A stretch of 64,000 nt of DNA from Orychophragmus violaceus (Eukaryota > Streptophyta > Magnoliopsida > Brassicales > Brassicaceae): positions 18,353,082-18,417,081 of the forward strand of contig CM058230.1 in NCBI GenBank assembly GCA_030180135.1, in the 5' to 3' direction. Below the pieces are notes generated by a model. The model was not told the DNA's origin. It searched no databases and worked only from the letters and a program-made list of their open reading frames with translations. Positions 22,119 through 33,669 of the stretch are shown here, piece by piece; position 1 is the first letter of the stretch; every line of letters starts with the position of its first letter. The translations under genes were made by a program, and so were the position numbers.

Positions 22119-23577
22119 ATGGCCGCCGTGGAGGATCATGGTGATGGTACAACGCCACCTTCGCCATCCGTACAAGTGAGCAATGGAAAAACATGGGCTG
22201 GAGTAGTTCAACAGAAGAAAAAAGGATTGATGAAGTATGAAATGGAGATCACAGTCTCAGAGGGTATTGGTTCTGTTACAGTTCCAGATGAAGTTTTTGA
22301 GGATTCCTCTCCTCTCTGGGAGGATTTTCTGATTGGTAGGTTCCTATCCAAGGCGCCTCACATAGCTAAGGTTCATGCCATAGTAAACAAGATATGGGCG
22401 CTTGGTAACAAAGACGATATGATTGATGTGTTTATGGTGAATGCTACAACAATTAAGTTTCGGATCAGTGATACAACAATCCGGAATCGTGTTATGCGGA
22501 GAGGTATGTTGAATTTGGCTGATGTTCCTGTGGTGATGTCTAAATGGAAACCTTTGGAGGAGGAGAAACAGCCAGATATGAATTTTGTGCCATTATGGGT
22601 TCATCTTTGGAATGTCCCTATGGATATGTTCTCATGGAAATGATTAAGTTTTGTCTCAAGCCCAGTGGGTGTCCCGGACAGACTGCACCATGAGACCGCT
22701 CGTTGTGAAGACTTTAAAGTTGCAAAAGTGTTTGTCAAAGCAGACTTAACAAAAGAACTACCTAAAGCAATGAAATTCAATTTGAAAGGCAAGGAAACTT
22801 TGGTGCAATACTCTTATCCTTGGTTACCAGCCAAGTGTTCAATTTGTGGTAAGTGGGGGGCACAATGCTAAGGTGTGTCTGTCAAGCACGACAGGAGATA
22901 TTAATGCTTCTCGAGTGTTGCTGGAGACTGCAGTGGCAGACGTGGATATTTCTGTAGCACAAGACGAGCCAAATACTGTTGCAGAAATTGCAGAGCATGT
23001 AGCAACTGCAGAGAATGTAGCTACTGAGAAAGTTGCAGACATGAATGTAGAAGTTAAAGACATTAGTGAGGAAGAGACTGTGAATGGGAATTCATAGGTA
23101 AAAGACAATCCAGAGGTTGGAAATGATTGGTTAACAGTGTCTCCGGGTAAGCTGCCCGAACACCAGAGAAGAAAAATGATTTGAAATTTGGACAAGTATC
23201 TATTCTCTCAAAATCTAGATACTCTGTTCTCAGTGAGGAGGTTGAGGATGGCAAATTTCAGGAGCCTAGTGAGTCAGATAAGGAGAAATCTGAATTACTA
23301 CTTGAGCAAACTGAAAGTAAGTATTGTCACAGATGGGGAGGAAGATGTTCAGGATCAGATGATTGTTGAAGACACATAAAATGATAAGGGAGCTGATTTT
23401 GTCGATGGAAAAACAAAAACAAAGCCTTTGGAGGCAGTCTTACCACGACAGTCACTACCTAGATTTCAAAAGAAAACCACAAGTTTATCTCAGATATGTC
23501 CGTTCAAAAGGCGAAGGAGGTAGCTCCTAGCAATTTGAACAAGAGGAACACAAAGAAAAATCATTAATGTCGGCTTT
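22119..23577 (+). pseudogene. LINE 2 ORF1 (gag-like), broken
   Basis: Starts MAAVEDHGDG. The DUF4283-like block SSPLWEDFLIGRFLSKAPHI aligns with LINE 1 ORF1. A TGA (TGG to TGA) stops it at 22641-22643. The frame continues to the zinc knuckle CSICGKWGA near 22840, where the CCHC is disrupted by a frameshift. The final in-frame stop TAA (23575-23577) overlaps the ATG of ORF2 as TAATG. Confidence 0.82.
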
Positions 23578-24710
23578 CTTTTGGAATTGGATAATTCTGG
23601 TGTGTTTCATTTTGGATGTTTAATAGAAACAAGAGTGAAGGAAAAAAAAACTATGCAAATAGCATCATCGGTTTTCAGAGATTGGTCTTTTATGTCGAAC
23701 TATGAGGAACATAGATTGGGGAAGATATGAGTTATTTGGATTCCAAAGGTGAGGGTTACTCCATGTTTTAAGAGTGGACAGATTATCACTTGTTTGATCA
23801 TGCTGGATGGAATGGAGGATGAGATACTTTGTTCATTTGTATACGCTGCGAATACTATGGAAGCAAGGCGAGAGTTGTGGGAAGATCTTAAAAGCCATTA
23901 AGATTCTCCTTTGTTTCGAAAGAAGCCGTGGATTGTGTTTGGTGACTTTAACGAGATCTTGGATGGAGAAGAGCATTCTGGGTTTGATACCTCTCCTTCT
24001 ATTTCTCTAGGTATGAGAGAGTTTCAAGATATATCCCGATACTGCTCGCTTTCGGATATGAGCTATCATGGTCCTCGGATTACTTGGTGTAACAAGAGAG
24101 AAGAGGGTCTTATCTGTAAAAAGTTAGACTGCACATTGGTAAATCCAGTATGGACAGCTAAATTCACACAATCATATTGTGTTTTTGAGTCGGGGGGATG
24201 TTCGGATCACTTACGATGTCGTATCCGTATTCAGAATGATGCAATAAAGCCAAAGAGACCATTCAAGTTCACAAATGTGGTAGCTGAGTCGCCTGAGTTT
24301 CTGTCAGTGGTGGAAAAGTACTGGACTGAATCAGAGGAAATACGCAAGTCAACCTCGGCTTTACACAGATTTTTTAAAAAAAACTGAAGTTATTAAAACC
24401 TTTGTTACGAGACCTTAGCAAACACAAGGTGGGGAGTATTCAGAAGAGAACTAAAGAAGCTTATGCTTCACTATGTGACCTTCAGAACAATACTATGCTC
24501 AACCCAACTCCAAGCAATGTGAAAGAGGAAGCTGCTGCTTTTGATAGATGGAGCTTATTGGCTAGTATTGAAGAGAAAGTTATAAGTCAGCAAGCAAAAA
24601 TCCATTGGCTTAAGGTAGGCGATGGTAATAACAAACATTATTATCGAGTGGCGACAATCTGAAAAGCCAGAAACTCTATCCATGAACTTCGAAGGGATGA
24701 TGGTACAATT
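23577..24710 (+). pseudogene. LINE 2 ORF2, 5' part (endonuclease)
   Basis: Begins MSAFFWNW, then an internal deletion and stops. The endonuclease core is recognisable: IVFGDFNEILDG and ESGGCSDHLRCR (about 23911-24240). It is interrupted at 24710 by Copia A. Confidence 0.82.
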
Positions 24711-25405
24711 TGTTGGGATTATGTCCTGAAATCACATTGTACTTACTCTAACGATAGTTGTGTGTCGAGATCAGACATGTTGTATGATACTGGGCGGTTG
24801 CAATGTTTTGCTAGAAGCCTCTTGCTGTCTGTAAGTTGTAGACTTACTGCCAGTATTATATGATCCTATAGGGTCACACACCTAAGCAATCTGGAAGCAT
24901 ATATATGGGAATGATCATCATGGTGGTGATCAAGATGATGTGTATTGGATACATATCAATATCGATTAAAGAGAGGTGTATCGATCGACACAGTAGGTGT
25001 ATCGCACGGGGTCGATTCCGAAACTGATGTTTCGGTTTATGACTTAGACTTTTTCGGTTAAACCCAAAAAGATGGTTTAGTCATAACAGGTCGTATATAT
25101 AGGCTTATATGATCGACCTGGAAAAAATGAAGCGGTTCAGTTTTCTTGATCAGAGAAAGCAGAAAACTCTCTCTTCGATTCCCAGATCCGGCACTAGCAT
25201 CCCGGCTTTCTAGGTTGTGTGCGTGTGGACTACGATAGAGGCGAGGCATCTGAATCGCTCCTGATCTCGTCTTACCATTCATTCCGCTGCCAGAACAAGG
25301 TAAACGCGAGATCCATGATTCAATAACACAAACCCTTAGATCCTAGGCTCGGAATTCAGACTTAGGGTTGCCTAATCGGATTAGGAACTGCTAGGAATTC
25401 CATCA
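24711..25405 (+). repeat. Copia A 5' LTR
   Basis: 695 bp, begins TGTTGGGATTATGTCC and ends GAATTCCATCA. It contains a hairpin-forming TGTCGATCGACAC-type block (here with a 5-bp deletion in the second arm) and a splice-donor-like CAAGGTAAAC at 25297-25306. Confidence 0.95.
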
Positions 25406-25406
25406 G

Positions 25407-25419
25407 TGGTATCAGAGCC
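25407..25419 (+). promoter_or_regulatory. Copia A primer-binding site
   Basis: TGGTATCAGAGCC one base after the 5' LTR, complementary to the 3' end of initiator methionine tRNA, the usual primer for plant Copia elements. Confidence 0.93.
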
Positions 25420-25542
25420 TTAGGGTTTTCCATTGAATCAGCTTGTTTAATAGAATTTGATTATTTAAATTCGCTCATAAGATAGTATGAATAAGAACAG
25501 GTTAGATCGATCTTGATCAGAAACGACTCTGTCTTCCGTATG

Positions 25543-26034
25543 GTGTCGATCGACACAAAATGTGTGTCGGTCGACACAGAATAGTGAATTCGTCAGAATC
25601 GGCGGCTAGGGTTTTTCGCGAAGAAAACTTGAATGCCTACTATGTCGATCGACACAGGTTGAGTGTCGGTCGACACAGACCTTGCGATTGGTTGATCGGT
25701 TCAATTGGATTGGACCGGTTATCATGCTTGGTTAAGTCCGGTCAGATCGTTTTAAATTGGATGAATTGGTTCAATTGGATTGAACTGATTATTTCAATTA
25801 GTATAAACCGATTTAATCGGTTAAGATCAGTTTGATCTGATAAGTCGGTTCAATTGGATTGGACCGGTTATCAAAACTTTCTCCGGTTTAGGTCTATGTC
25901 GACCGTCACACATGGGTTGTGTCGATCGACCTGACCGATTCAATGAACCGGGTTAATTGGTTTAACCGATTATTGAAGTCTGGTTTTGTTTGGTGGTGTC
26001 GATCGACAGACATGGTCTGCGTCGATCGACACAG
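25543..26034 (+). repeat. Copia A leader hairpin array
   Basis: Four pairs of TGTCGATCGACACA-like arms. The first (25543-25557 with 25563-25577) is a 15-bp stem with one U-G wobble and a 5-nt loop. The others, near 25643-25675, 25897-25931 and 25996-26034, are partly decayed. In each good pair the left arm has GATC and the right arm GGTC. Confidence 0.8.
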
Positions 26035-26855
26035 TGCTCACAATTCTGGTTTTTGAACCTTGAATTTGCAAAACCAAACTCGACTTAAACCTAGTTGATA
26101 AAGAACAATTAAAACACTTTTTGGATGCATATTGGATATGTATCAAGATTAAATGTTCTAAATCCATTTTGATACACATTGGATGTGTATTAGATCAAAG
26201 CTTAGCTTCAATATGGTCAACTGTCAAGACTCATTTCGTTGTGTGATGGTCTAGCCAAGAGCTTGGTGTCCACAATTACGTGAGTAAGGCAGGTAATTAT
26301 GTTGATGGACTTGCAGTGCTTGACATCAACAATTACATGACCTAAGAGATTGATTTGCTAACCTTTTAGAGTTTCGTTTCCTCAACTAAATATCAAGTGA
26401 CCTTGATGTCTTGCCCAATCTTGTCTACTGTCAAGACTCGTTTCGTTGTTGGATAGTCTTGGAGTCCTTGGTATCCACAATTACATGAGTAAGACGGGTG
26501 ATCATTGATAGACTTGCAGTGCGACTGTCAGTGATCACAAGACTGAAGAGATTGGTTTACTTGACTGGGCTATCAGAATTTCTGGGCCCAGAGACGTCAG
26601 AGTAGATGAGACATGGGTTGTCTTATCTGCGACCAAGAGTTGTACTGGGTACAATTAGCAATGATTTGCTTACCTAGATAACTAAATTTTGAGTGATGGC
26701 GAGTCGTCCACTCAGATTTTGGTGAAGTATGGATCTTGGATCATTATATTCATAGAGGAATCATTGTTTGAATATAATGCGAGTTTTCTTATTAGATAAG
26801 ATTTCTCATTTCATGGAATACATAACTAAATCTTTGTTTTCTTGGATTTCAGCTT

Positions 26856-27080
26856 ATGTCTAAAACTACTTTCTCATTGCGATCCGTCCTTGAGAAGGAC
26901 AAGTTAAATGGATCAAATTTCCTGGATTGGTATCGGAATTTGAGAATAGTTCTCAAGCAAGAGAGTAAAGACTATGTCCTTGAGAAAGCTCTCCCCGAGA
27001 AACTTGGGACCAATGCCTCGCATGCAGTATATGATGCTTGGAATAAGCATTATATTGATGTGGTAGATGTGTGTGGTCTG
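26856..27080 (+). pseudogene. Copia A gag, N-terminal part
   Basis: Begins MSKTTFSLRSVLEKDKLNG and shows the UBN2/gag-like NFLDWYRNLRIVL. It is interrupted after about 75 codons by Copia B. The first 45 or so residues resemble Copia C. From NASHAVYDAWNKHY on it resembles Copia D. Confidence 0.85.
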
Positions 27081-27701
27081 TGTTGGATCGTTTAGTGTTT
27101 CCTGATTCAATTCCAGATTGATTCATCCTACTAAACATGCAGATCTAGGTTCTCTTATTTAGAAACTTAATGGATCTCACCTGTTACCTTTTTGTGCAGC
27201 GGAATGAGGAGGTAATGGTCAGAGATCAGCAGAACCACCAAGAGATGGATCCTCCAAAGGCTCACACACGCACGCTCGGGAATTGGCTACTAGACAGACA
27301 GAGAAGAGGCGCAGAGAGAGGCTAAGGGAGGCGCAGAGACTGAGAAGAATTAGAGAGCTTTAGGTCAAGTTTTATTCATTAAAACTCCCTTTAGTTCTCA
27401 TGGGCTTTTTGGGCCCAATTCTCAGTTCTGATTAAATCCCCCTTTAGTCTCTCTAAGCACAGTAAATGCCTAGCACTTTTACCGTACTTCTGCTAAACCG
27501 TTCCTTCGTATTTTCCCGTTAGCTTAGGCGTGTGACCCATATGGGATCATATAATAAAGGCAATAAGTCCAAGACTTATAGATCATGAGCGGACTCTAGC
27601 AAGCCATCATGACCCCCAGTATTATATGACTTATGTCTGATCATTGACATACTCTTACGTTCTAGAGACAGTACAGAGATTACTGGACATAATTCCAACA
27701 A
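27081..27701 (-). repeat. Copia B 3' LTR
   Basis: 621 bp, plus-strand TGTTGGATCG to ATTCCAACA. It lacks 16 bp that in the other LTR form the second arm of a 12-bp perfect inverted repeat (see 33911-33937). Confidence 0.95.
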
Positions 27702-28550
27702 TCTCCCACTTGAACTGGAATCTCTGTATTCATAATCCTTTTGTCTCAATATCTCGATTAGTCATAAGGCAAGATTAGTGTCATCCTTATAAAGCCTAAT
27801 CTTGTTCATCGGACTCTGATTCGATACTGACAATCCAAACGACTCGGGAAAGTCCGTTTGAGCATGGCCATGCATTTTCCAGTATTCAAATCTCCGATTG
27901 GCCTAGAGATATTCACTCCATTTATATTGGAGGGACAAATCCCGTCTTGTTCCATCACTGTAAACTACTCATTTCATAATACACCCAAACAAGGTCCTTA
28001 TAACTATCGCTTAACGACAGCATTATACAATGATCAAAGCGCATTAGTTCATGTGCAGTCACATGCATGCGAATTCAGGTCTAAGGACTATACTCTATAG
28101 TCGTAGTAAGAATCTCTTATGACACTGATATAAATATCCTGAAGAGTTCTTATAATCGGGTCTTGTCCGGTCGTATGTACCCTACATACACCTATGTACT
28201 GACTTTGATGCCGCGCATCTATGACACACTGAGACTTTGTCATAAGTCACATACCAATCTAGTCTCACATGGTTGTTGGTGTTCCAATTTCAACAACCTT
28301 CGACTAGGGACATGATGATATAAGCCATCTATCAAATATAGGGTCTCATGATCAAGCTAAATGACTTTGATAACTCAAGATCAAGTCACTTACTTTGATG
28401 ACCTATAAAATGGTTCATATCATTTTGGAACGATTATTTCATCACAGTTAAAATAATCTCGAAATAATAATTTCATTAAACATAAGAAAATGTTTTACAA
28501 GAACATATCAATAACTAAATAAAGCCCTCAAACTCCCACTCAAATTTAGA
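27702..28550 (-). other. Copia B purine tract and 3' noncoding region
   Basis: The purine tract, reading AAGTGGGAGAT on the minus strand, is at 27702-27712. The 0.8-kb region between pol and the LTR has no ORF but keeps two hairpins found in all four copies: GACTATACTCTATAGTC at 28086-28102 and the 17-nt stem CTCCA..TGGAG at 27916-27932. Confidence 0.8.
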
Positions 28551-31500
28551 TTACATTTCAATGTCTCTAATGCCTACAGCTTCAGTCAGGAACTCGAGCT
28601 TAGGCCTTGGGAGTGGCTTTGTCAACGGATCAGCGACGTTATCATCTGTCTGAACTCGACTGATCTTGACTTCCTTTCTATTAATGATGTCACGTATCAA
28701 GTGAAATCTTCTTAGAACATGCTTGGATTTCTGGTGTGATCTTGGTTCCTTTGCCTGAGCAATAGCACCATTGTTGTCACAAAACAGTGCCAGAGGCTCA
28801 GCCGCATTTGGTATCACACCTAGTTCAATAATGAACTTTCGTATCCAAACAGCTTCCTTCGCTGCTTCTGAGGCGGCGATATATTCAGCTTCTGTAGTGG
28901 AATCAGCAACGGTGTCTTGCTTGGAGCTTCTCCAACTGATTGCACCGCCATTCAGACAAAAGACATAACCGGACTGTGACCGGAAATCATCTTGGTCTGT
29001 CTGGAAACTTGCGTCCGTGAATCCACTGACTTTAAGCACATCACTTCCACCGTATACCAAGAACTTGTCCTTAGTATGTCTCAGATACTTCAGGATGTTC
29101 TTGACGGCAATCCAATGGTTTTCACCTGGATTTGACTGGTATCTACTCGTCATGCTCAATGCATAAGCAACATCAGGACGAGTACAGATCATGGCATACA
29201 TGATAGATCCTATTGCAGATGCATAAGGAATATTCTTCATGCGCTCAAGCTCAGCAGCCATCGTAGGGCTCTGCTTCTTGCTTAGCGTTGTGCCATGTAC
29301 CATTGGCGTGAAGCCCTTCTTGGAATATTTCATGCTGAATCTTTGTAGGACTTTGTCAATGTATGAATCTTGACACAAGCCTATCAGCCTTCTAGATCTA
29401 TCCCGGTAGATCCTGATTCCAAGAACGTATGCGGCTTCACCCATGTCTTTCATGGAAAAACAACTTCCAAGCCAGTCCTTTACTGACTTCAGCATTGGAA
29501 CGTCGTTTCCGAGAAGCAGTATGTCATCGACATACAGAGTAAGAAATACTATCTTGCTCCCACTAGTTTTCTTATACACGCATTGTTCTTCTTCGTTTCT
29601 GATGAAGTCAAATTGCTTGATCGCTTCATCAAAACGAAGATTCCAGCTCCTCGATGCTTGCTTCAATCCATAAATGGATTTATGAAGCTTGCATACTTTC
29701 CCAGCATTCTTTGGATCTATGTAACCGTCAGGTTGTGTCATATACACATCCTCTTCCAGAATTCCATTCAGGAAAGCGGTTTTCACGTCCATCTGCCAAA
29801 TTTCATAATCATGAAAAGCTGCAGTTGCTAGTAGAATCCGAATAGATTTCATCATAGCCACTGGGGAATAGGTTTCATCGTAATCCACACCGTGAACTTG
29901 TCTGAAACCTTTTGCCACCAACCTGGCTTTATAAATCTGGACATTTCCATCCACGTCAATCTTCTTCTTGAAGATCCATTTGCACTCGATGGCTTTTACA
30001 CCAGCGGGTAAGTCAACCAACGAAAACACTTGGTTGACCGACATGGAGTCCATTTCGGAATCAGTGGCCTTACGCCACTTAGAGGAATCTGGGCCCATCA
30101 TGGCTTGATTGAAGTTCGATGGTTCATCACCATCAATGATCAGAAGATCATGACAGTTAGTCACGAGGAATCCTTGATATCTCTCGGGTTCGTGACGGAT
30201 CCTCCCGGATCTTCGAACTTCAGGTACTACAGGTTCAGGCTCTACAATTTCTTGTAGGTCCTCCTGCTGCTCTTCCTCATTAGGTTGAGCAGTATCCTGT
30301 TCATCTTGAATTTCTTCAAGCAGTACCTTACTCCCACTGTCTTTCTTAGAGAGAAACTCCCTCTCAAGAAAGTTACAATCCCGGGCAACAAAGATCTTGT
30401 TCTCGGAACGTAGATAGAAGTAATAAGCCTTGGTTTCCTTCGGATAACCAATGAAGTAGCATTTATCAGACTTTGGTGTAAGCTTGTCTGAGATTAATCT
30501 CTTGACATAGGCTTCACAACCCCAAATTCTAAGATAAGACAGCACTGGAGCCACTCCAGTCCATAATTCATATGGTGTCTTTGCTACTGCTTTCGATGGC
30601 GCTCTATTTAGAGTGAACACTGCTGTTAGCAGAGCATATCCCCAAAGGGATATTGGAAGGTCTGTGTGACTCATCATAGATCGAACCATATCCAATAAGG
30701 TCCGATTTCTCCTCTCAGACACACCATTCCACTGAGGTGTTCCAGGAGGAGTGAGTTGGGACACGATCCCACACTCTCTTAGATGATCACTGAATTCTTG
30801 GCTTAAGTATTCTCCTCCTCGGTCGGACCGAAGAGTCTTAATGCTTTTGCCAAGTTGGTTTTGTACTTCATTTTGGAATTCTCTGAACTTCTCAAAAGAT
30901 TCAGACTTATGTTTCATTAAATAAACATATCCATACCTACTGAAATCATCAGTGAAGGTAATGAAGTACTGATAGTTTCCTCTTGCATTTGTGGACATTG
31001 GGCCACACACATCAGTGTGTATCAGGCCCAATAAGTCACTGGCCCTCTCGTTAGGTTTATTAAAGGGGGCCCGTGTCATTTTGCCCATCATGCAGGATTC
31101 GCATTTCTCACATGACTCAAAGTCAAATGAGCCAAGAAGTCCATTCGAATGGAGCCTCTTGATGCGTTTCTCGCTGATGTGCCCTAAACGACAATGCCAT
31201 AGAAACGTTCGGTTCTCCTCATTAGGTTTGAACCGTTTGGTATCAATGTTATAAATTGGCGCGGATTGATCAAGTATGTAAAGCCCATTCGTAAGAGGGG
31301 CACAACCATAGAACAAATTTTTGCGATTGAAGGAAGATAATTTATTCTTAACTGAAAAATCATAACCTTCCAAATCCAACAAAGAAATTGAAATAATATT
31401 TCTGCTTATCGCAGGTACAAAATAACAATTATTGAGTTCTAAAATCAATCCCGAAGGTAAAGACAACAAGTATGTGCCTACAGCTAGTGCAGGAACTTTC

Positions 31501-32528
31501 GCTCCATTCCCAACTCGTAGCTCCACTTGTCCTTGCTTCAGCCTTCTACTGTTGCTGAGTGCCTGCATATTAGTACAAATATGAGCCCCACAACCAGTAT
31601 CCATAACCCATGAGGTATTATCAGAAGTAGTTGTATTAACTTCTATAAAAAAAATACCTGATGAAGAAGTCTCGAGAGTCTTCTTCTTCAATTCCTTTAG
31701 ACCTTCTTGGAATTTCTTACATTCTCTCCTCCAATGCCCTGGTTCTTTACAGAACCTGCAGATGTCAGTAGGCCCAGCCTTAGACTTTGGCTTGGGCTTT
31801 GGCGTGTCCTTGTCCGAGACTTGGACAGCCTTAGCCTTTCCCTTATCCTTAGCAGAGGATTTCTTAAAGCCCTTGCCCTTCTGTACCATAAGCACATTGG
31901 GGTCCTTGGCGGTTTTCCTCAAGTTGGGCTCTGCAGTCTTGAGCATTCCGTGAAGCTCAGGCAATGTCTTACTCAAGCCATGCATATTAAAGTTCAGAAT
32001 GAACTGATCATAGCTTGCAGGTAAAGACTGCAGAACGATGTCGCAGGCAAGTTCCTGGCTGATAGGGCAGTCGAGTTTCTGAAGATGATCGAGATAACCC
32101 ATCATCTTCAAGACATGAGGACTCACTGCCGCATTTGCAGCCAACTTACAGTCTAAGAGGTTCTTAACTGTCTGAAACCTCTCAGTCCTTGCTTGCTCCT
32201 GAAAAAGCGATTTCAGGCTTGCCATTATCTCGATGGGTGACAACACACTCTCGAACTGCATTTGCAGCTCAGCAGTCATTGTCGCCAACATCAGGAAATA
32301 GACATCATTTTCATCTGACGAATGCTTTTCCCAAGCATTATGCAGAGTCCTGGCGGCATTGTTAGGAGGCCTCTCGGGGAGGGGATCACGAAGGACATAA
32401 TCCTTCTTCTCCTGCTTGAGGACCAGCCTCAAGTTCCTTGACCACGTCAGGAAGTTCGTTCCAGTCAGTTTCTCCTTTTCGAGAACAGACCGGATTGAGA
32501 ATGTGTTTTGAGTGCTTGTAGTAGTCAT
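28551..32528 (-). CDS. Copia B gag-pol polyprotein (1325 aa, intact)
   Basis: A single open frame with all Copia domains in order. UBN2-type gag (about 10-200). CCHC knuckle (C257, C260, H265, C270). Aspartic protease DTG at 310-312. Integrase zinc site (H445/H450, C476/C479) and DDE triad (D506, D569, E605, 35 residues between the last two). Chromodomain-free linker with RRSGRIRHEPER (772-783). Reverse transcriptase with VKTAFLNG (914-921) and YVDD (999-1002). RNase H with D1172, E1213, D1251. The order INT before RT defines Copia (Pseudoviridae). The start ATG at 32528 lies 2 nt after a splice-acceptor-like TTTCAG. It is the only complete pol in the window and a candidate source of enzymes for copies A and D. 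Confidence 0.96.
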   Translation of the reverse strand: MTTTSTQNTFSIRSVLEKEKLTGTNFLTWSRNLRLVLKQEKKDYVLRDPLPERPPNNAARTLHNAWEKHSSDENDVYFLMLATMTAELQMQFESVLSPIEIMASLKSLFQEQARTERFQTVKNLLDCKLAANAAVSPHVLKMMGYLDHLQKLDCPISQELACDIVLQSLPASYDQFILNFNMHGLSKTLPELHGMLKTAEPNLRKTAKDPNVLMVQKGKGFKKSSAKDKGKAKAVQVSDKDTPKPKPKSKAGPTDICRFCKEPGHWRRECKKFQEGLKELKKKTLETSSSGIFFIEVNTTTSDNTSWVMDTGCGAHICTNMQALSNSRRLKQGQVELRVGNGAKVPALAVGTYLLSLPSGLILELNNCYFVPAISRNIISISLLDLEGYDFSVKNKLSSFNRKNLFYGCAPLTNGLYILDQSAPIYNIDTKRFKPNEENRTFLWHCRLGHISEKRIKRLHSNGLLGSFDFESCEKCESCMMGKMTRAPFNKPNERASDLLGLIHTDVCGPMSTNARGNYQYFITFTDDFSRYGYVYLMKHKSESFEKFREFQNEVQNQLGKSIKTLRSDRGGEYLSQEFSDHLRECGIVSQLTPPGTPQWNGVSERRNRTLLDMVRSMMSHTDLPISLWGYALLTAVFTLNRAPSKAVAKTPYELWTGVAPVLSYLRIWGCEAYVKRLISDKLTPKSDKCYFIGYPKETKAYYFYLRSENKIFVARDCNFLEREFLSKKDSGSKVLLEEIQDEQDTAQPNEEEQQEDLQEIVEPEPVVPEVRRSGRIRHEPERYQGFLVTNCHDLLIIDGDEPSNFNQAMMGPDSSKWRKATDSEMDSMSVNQVFSLVDLPAGVKAIECKWIFKKKIDVDGNVQIYKARLVAKGFRQVHGVDYDETYSPVAMMKSIRILLATAAFHDYEIWQMDVKTAFLNGILEEDVYMTQPDGYIDPKNAGKVCKLHKSIYGLKQASRSWNLRFDEAIKQFDFIRNEEEQCVYKKTSGSKIVFLTLYVDDILLLGNDVPMLKSVKDWLGSCFSMKDMGEAAYVLGIRIYRDRSRRLIGLCQDSYIDKVLQRFSMKYSKKGFTPMVHGTTLSKKQSPTMAAELERMKNIPYASAIGSIMYAMICTRPDVAYALSMTSRYQSNPGENHWIAVKNILKYLRHTKDKFLVYGGSDVLKVSGFTDASFQTDQDDFRSQSGYVFCLNGGAISWRSSKQDTVADSTTEAEYIAASEAAKEAVWIRKFIIELGVIPNAAEPLALFCDNNGAIAQAKEPRSHQKSKHVLRRFHLIRDIINRKEVKISRVQTDDNVADPLTKPLPRPKLEFLTEAVGIRDIEM

Positions 32529-32530
32529 AG

Positions 32531-33669
32531 CTGAAATATAAGATAAAAAGGTTATTAGTTAATATGTTCAATTTGATTAATCTTGTATTAAATTTAATAT
32601 GATTAATCACGCATTATATTCAATAACATAAGTTACCCTCAATAGAATATAATGATTCCAAGATCCACATATAACTAAGATCAAAGTGGGCCACTGGCCA
32701 TCACCCAACCTTAGCTTATATCGGTAAGCCCTATGTCCGCTAATTATATCCGTGATATAACTCTTGGTTGTGAATCTGGGCCCGAGGCCCAATCCACTCT
32801 GATGTCTCAAGGCCTGGGACTCCCGATGGCCTAGTCAAGAAAACCAGACTATACAGTCATGTAATCATTAATGTCTGGGACTCCCAATGACATTTATGAA
32901 TCACAAACCGTCTTATCCACGCAAAAGTAGACACCCTCACACTGTAAGGCCATGAATACAATTGAATGGGCTTCGACAGCTGACATAGACTGGACAAGAC
33001 ATCCAACGCTTGATATTATTTGAGATTTGTAGGTTTATTAAAAAATTCATCCCAAAATAGAAGATTACTATTTTGGGAAACTTTCCTTTTTGGGAAACCT
33101 ACTAATTTTGGAAACTTTCTAAAAATAGAAACTTTTAATTATAGAAATTTCCTAAAATCCAAAACATGCAAATCTAGAAACTTCTAATTTAAGAAACTTT
33201 CTAATTTCAAAATTTTGGAAACTTATTAATTAAAAATCGATTTTTATAATTTTATAAAAATAAATTTTAAATTAATTCTGAAGAAAAGACTCAAATAATT
33301 GGCCCAATTGTTTTAACTTCTTGGCCCGAGGCCCAAGAATTGGTCCATGTCCAAGACATAACCCCATTGTCCAATTAAATGACATAACCGGTCTGGTTCA
33401 TTAAAATTGGTCTTAACCAAAGTTAATTACTACGATGACCACAATTGTCAACCGGTTATTTACTAAACCGGATTTTCTCAATTTATTTGGTCCAACCAAA
33501 TCAAATTAGAAAATCACTGGTTTAGGCACAAAATCCAAATTAAAACCTGGCTCTGATACCACTGTTGGATCGTTTAGTGTTTCCTGATTCAATTCCAGAT
33601 TGATTCATCCTACTAAACATGCAGATCTAGGTTCTCTTATTTAGAAACTTAATGGATCTCACCTGTTAC
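32531..33669 (-). other. Copia B putative leader intron
   Basis: On the minus strand the donor AAAAAG|GTAACA lies in U5 of the 5' LTR (GT at 33669-33668) and the acceptor ATATTTCAG ends at 32531, 2 nt before the gag ATG: 1139 nt, including the primer-binding site. A second donor-like ACAG|GTGAGA follows 8 nt downstream. The leader also has a GAAACTTTCTAA-type array (about 33050-33235) with two perfect nGAAnnTTCn matches at 33143-33152 and 33176-33185. Confidence 0.55.
33549..33561 (-). promoter_or_regulatory. Copia B primer-binding site
   Basis: Minus-strand TGGTATCAGAGCC next to the 5' LTR, complementary to initiator Met-tRNA. Confidence 0.93.

Larger units (their letters stand above)
25300..26852 (+). 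other. Copia A putative leader intron
   Basis: The donor AAG|GTAAAC in U5 (GT at 25300) and acceptor GGATTTCAG (AG at 26851-26852), 3 nt before the gag ATG, would define a 1553-nt intron. It includes the primer-binding site and the palindrome hairpins. The same arrangement occurs in Copia B, C and D. Predicted only. Confidence 0.55.

Noticed and set aside
25058..25282. Identical 74-codon ORF at 25058-25282 and 38410-38634 (minus), looking like a duplicated gene
   Set aside because: Both copies lie inside the two LTRs of Copia A and run antisense to them. The identity reflects LTR origin.
25407..25419. tRNA-like sequence at primer-binding sites (also 33549, 55747, 56575)
   Set aside because: Only 12-13 nt complementary to initiator tRNA. 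No tRNA gene, cloverleaf or pol III boxes around it. I found no tRNA or rRNA gene in the window.
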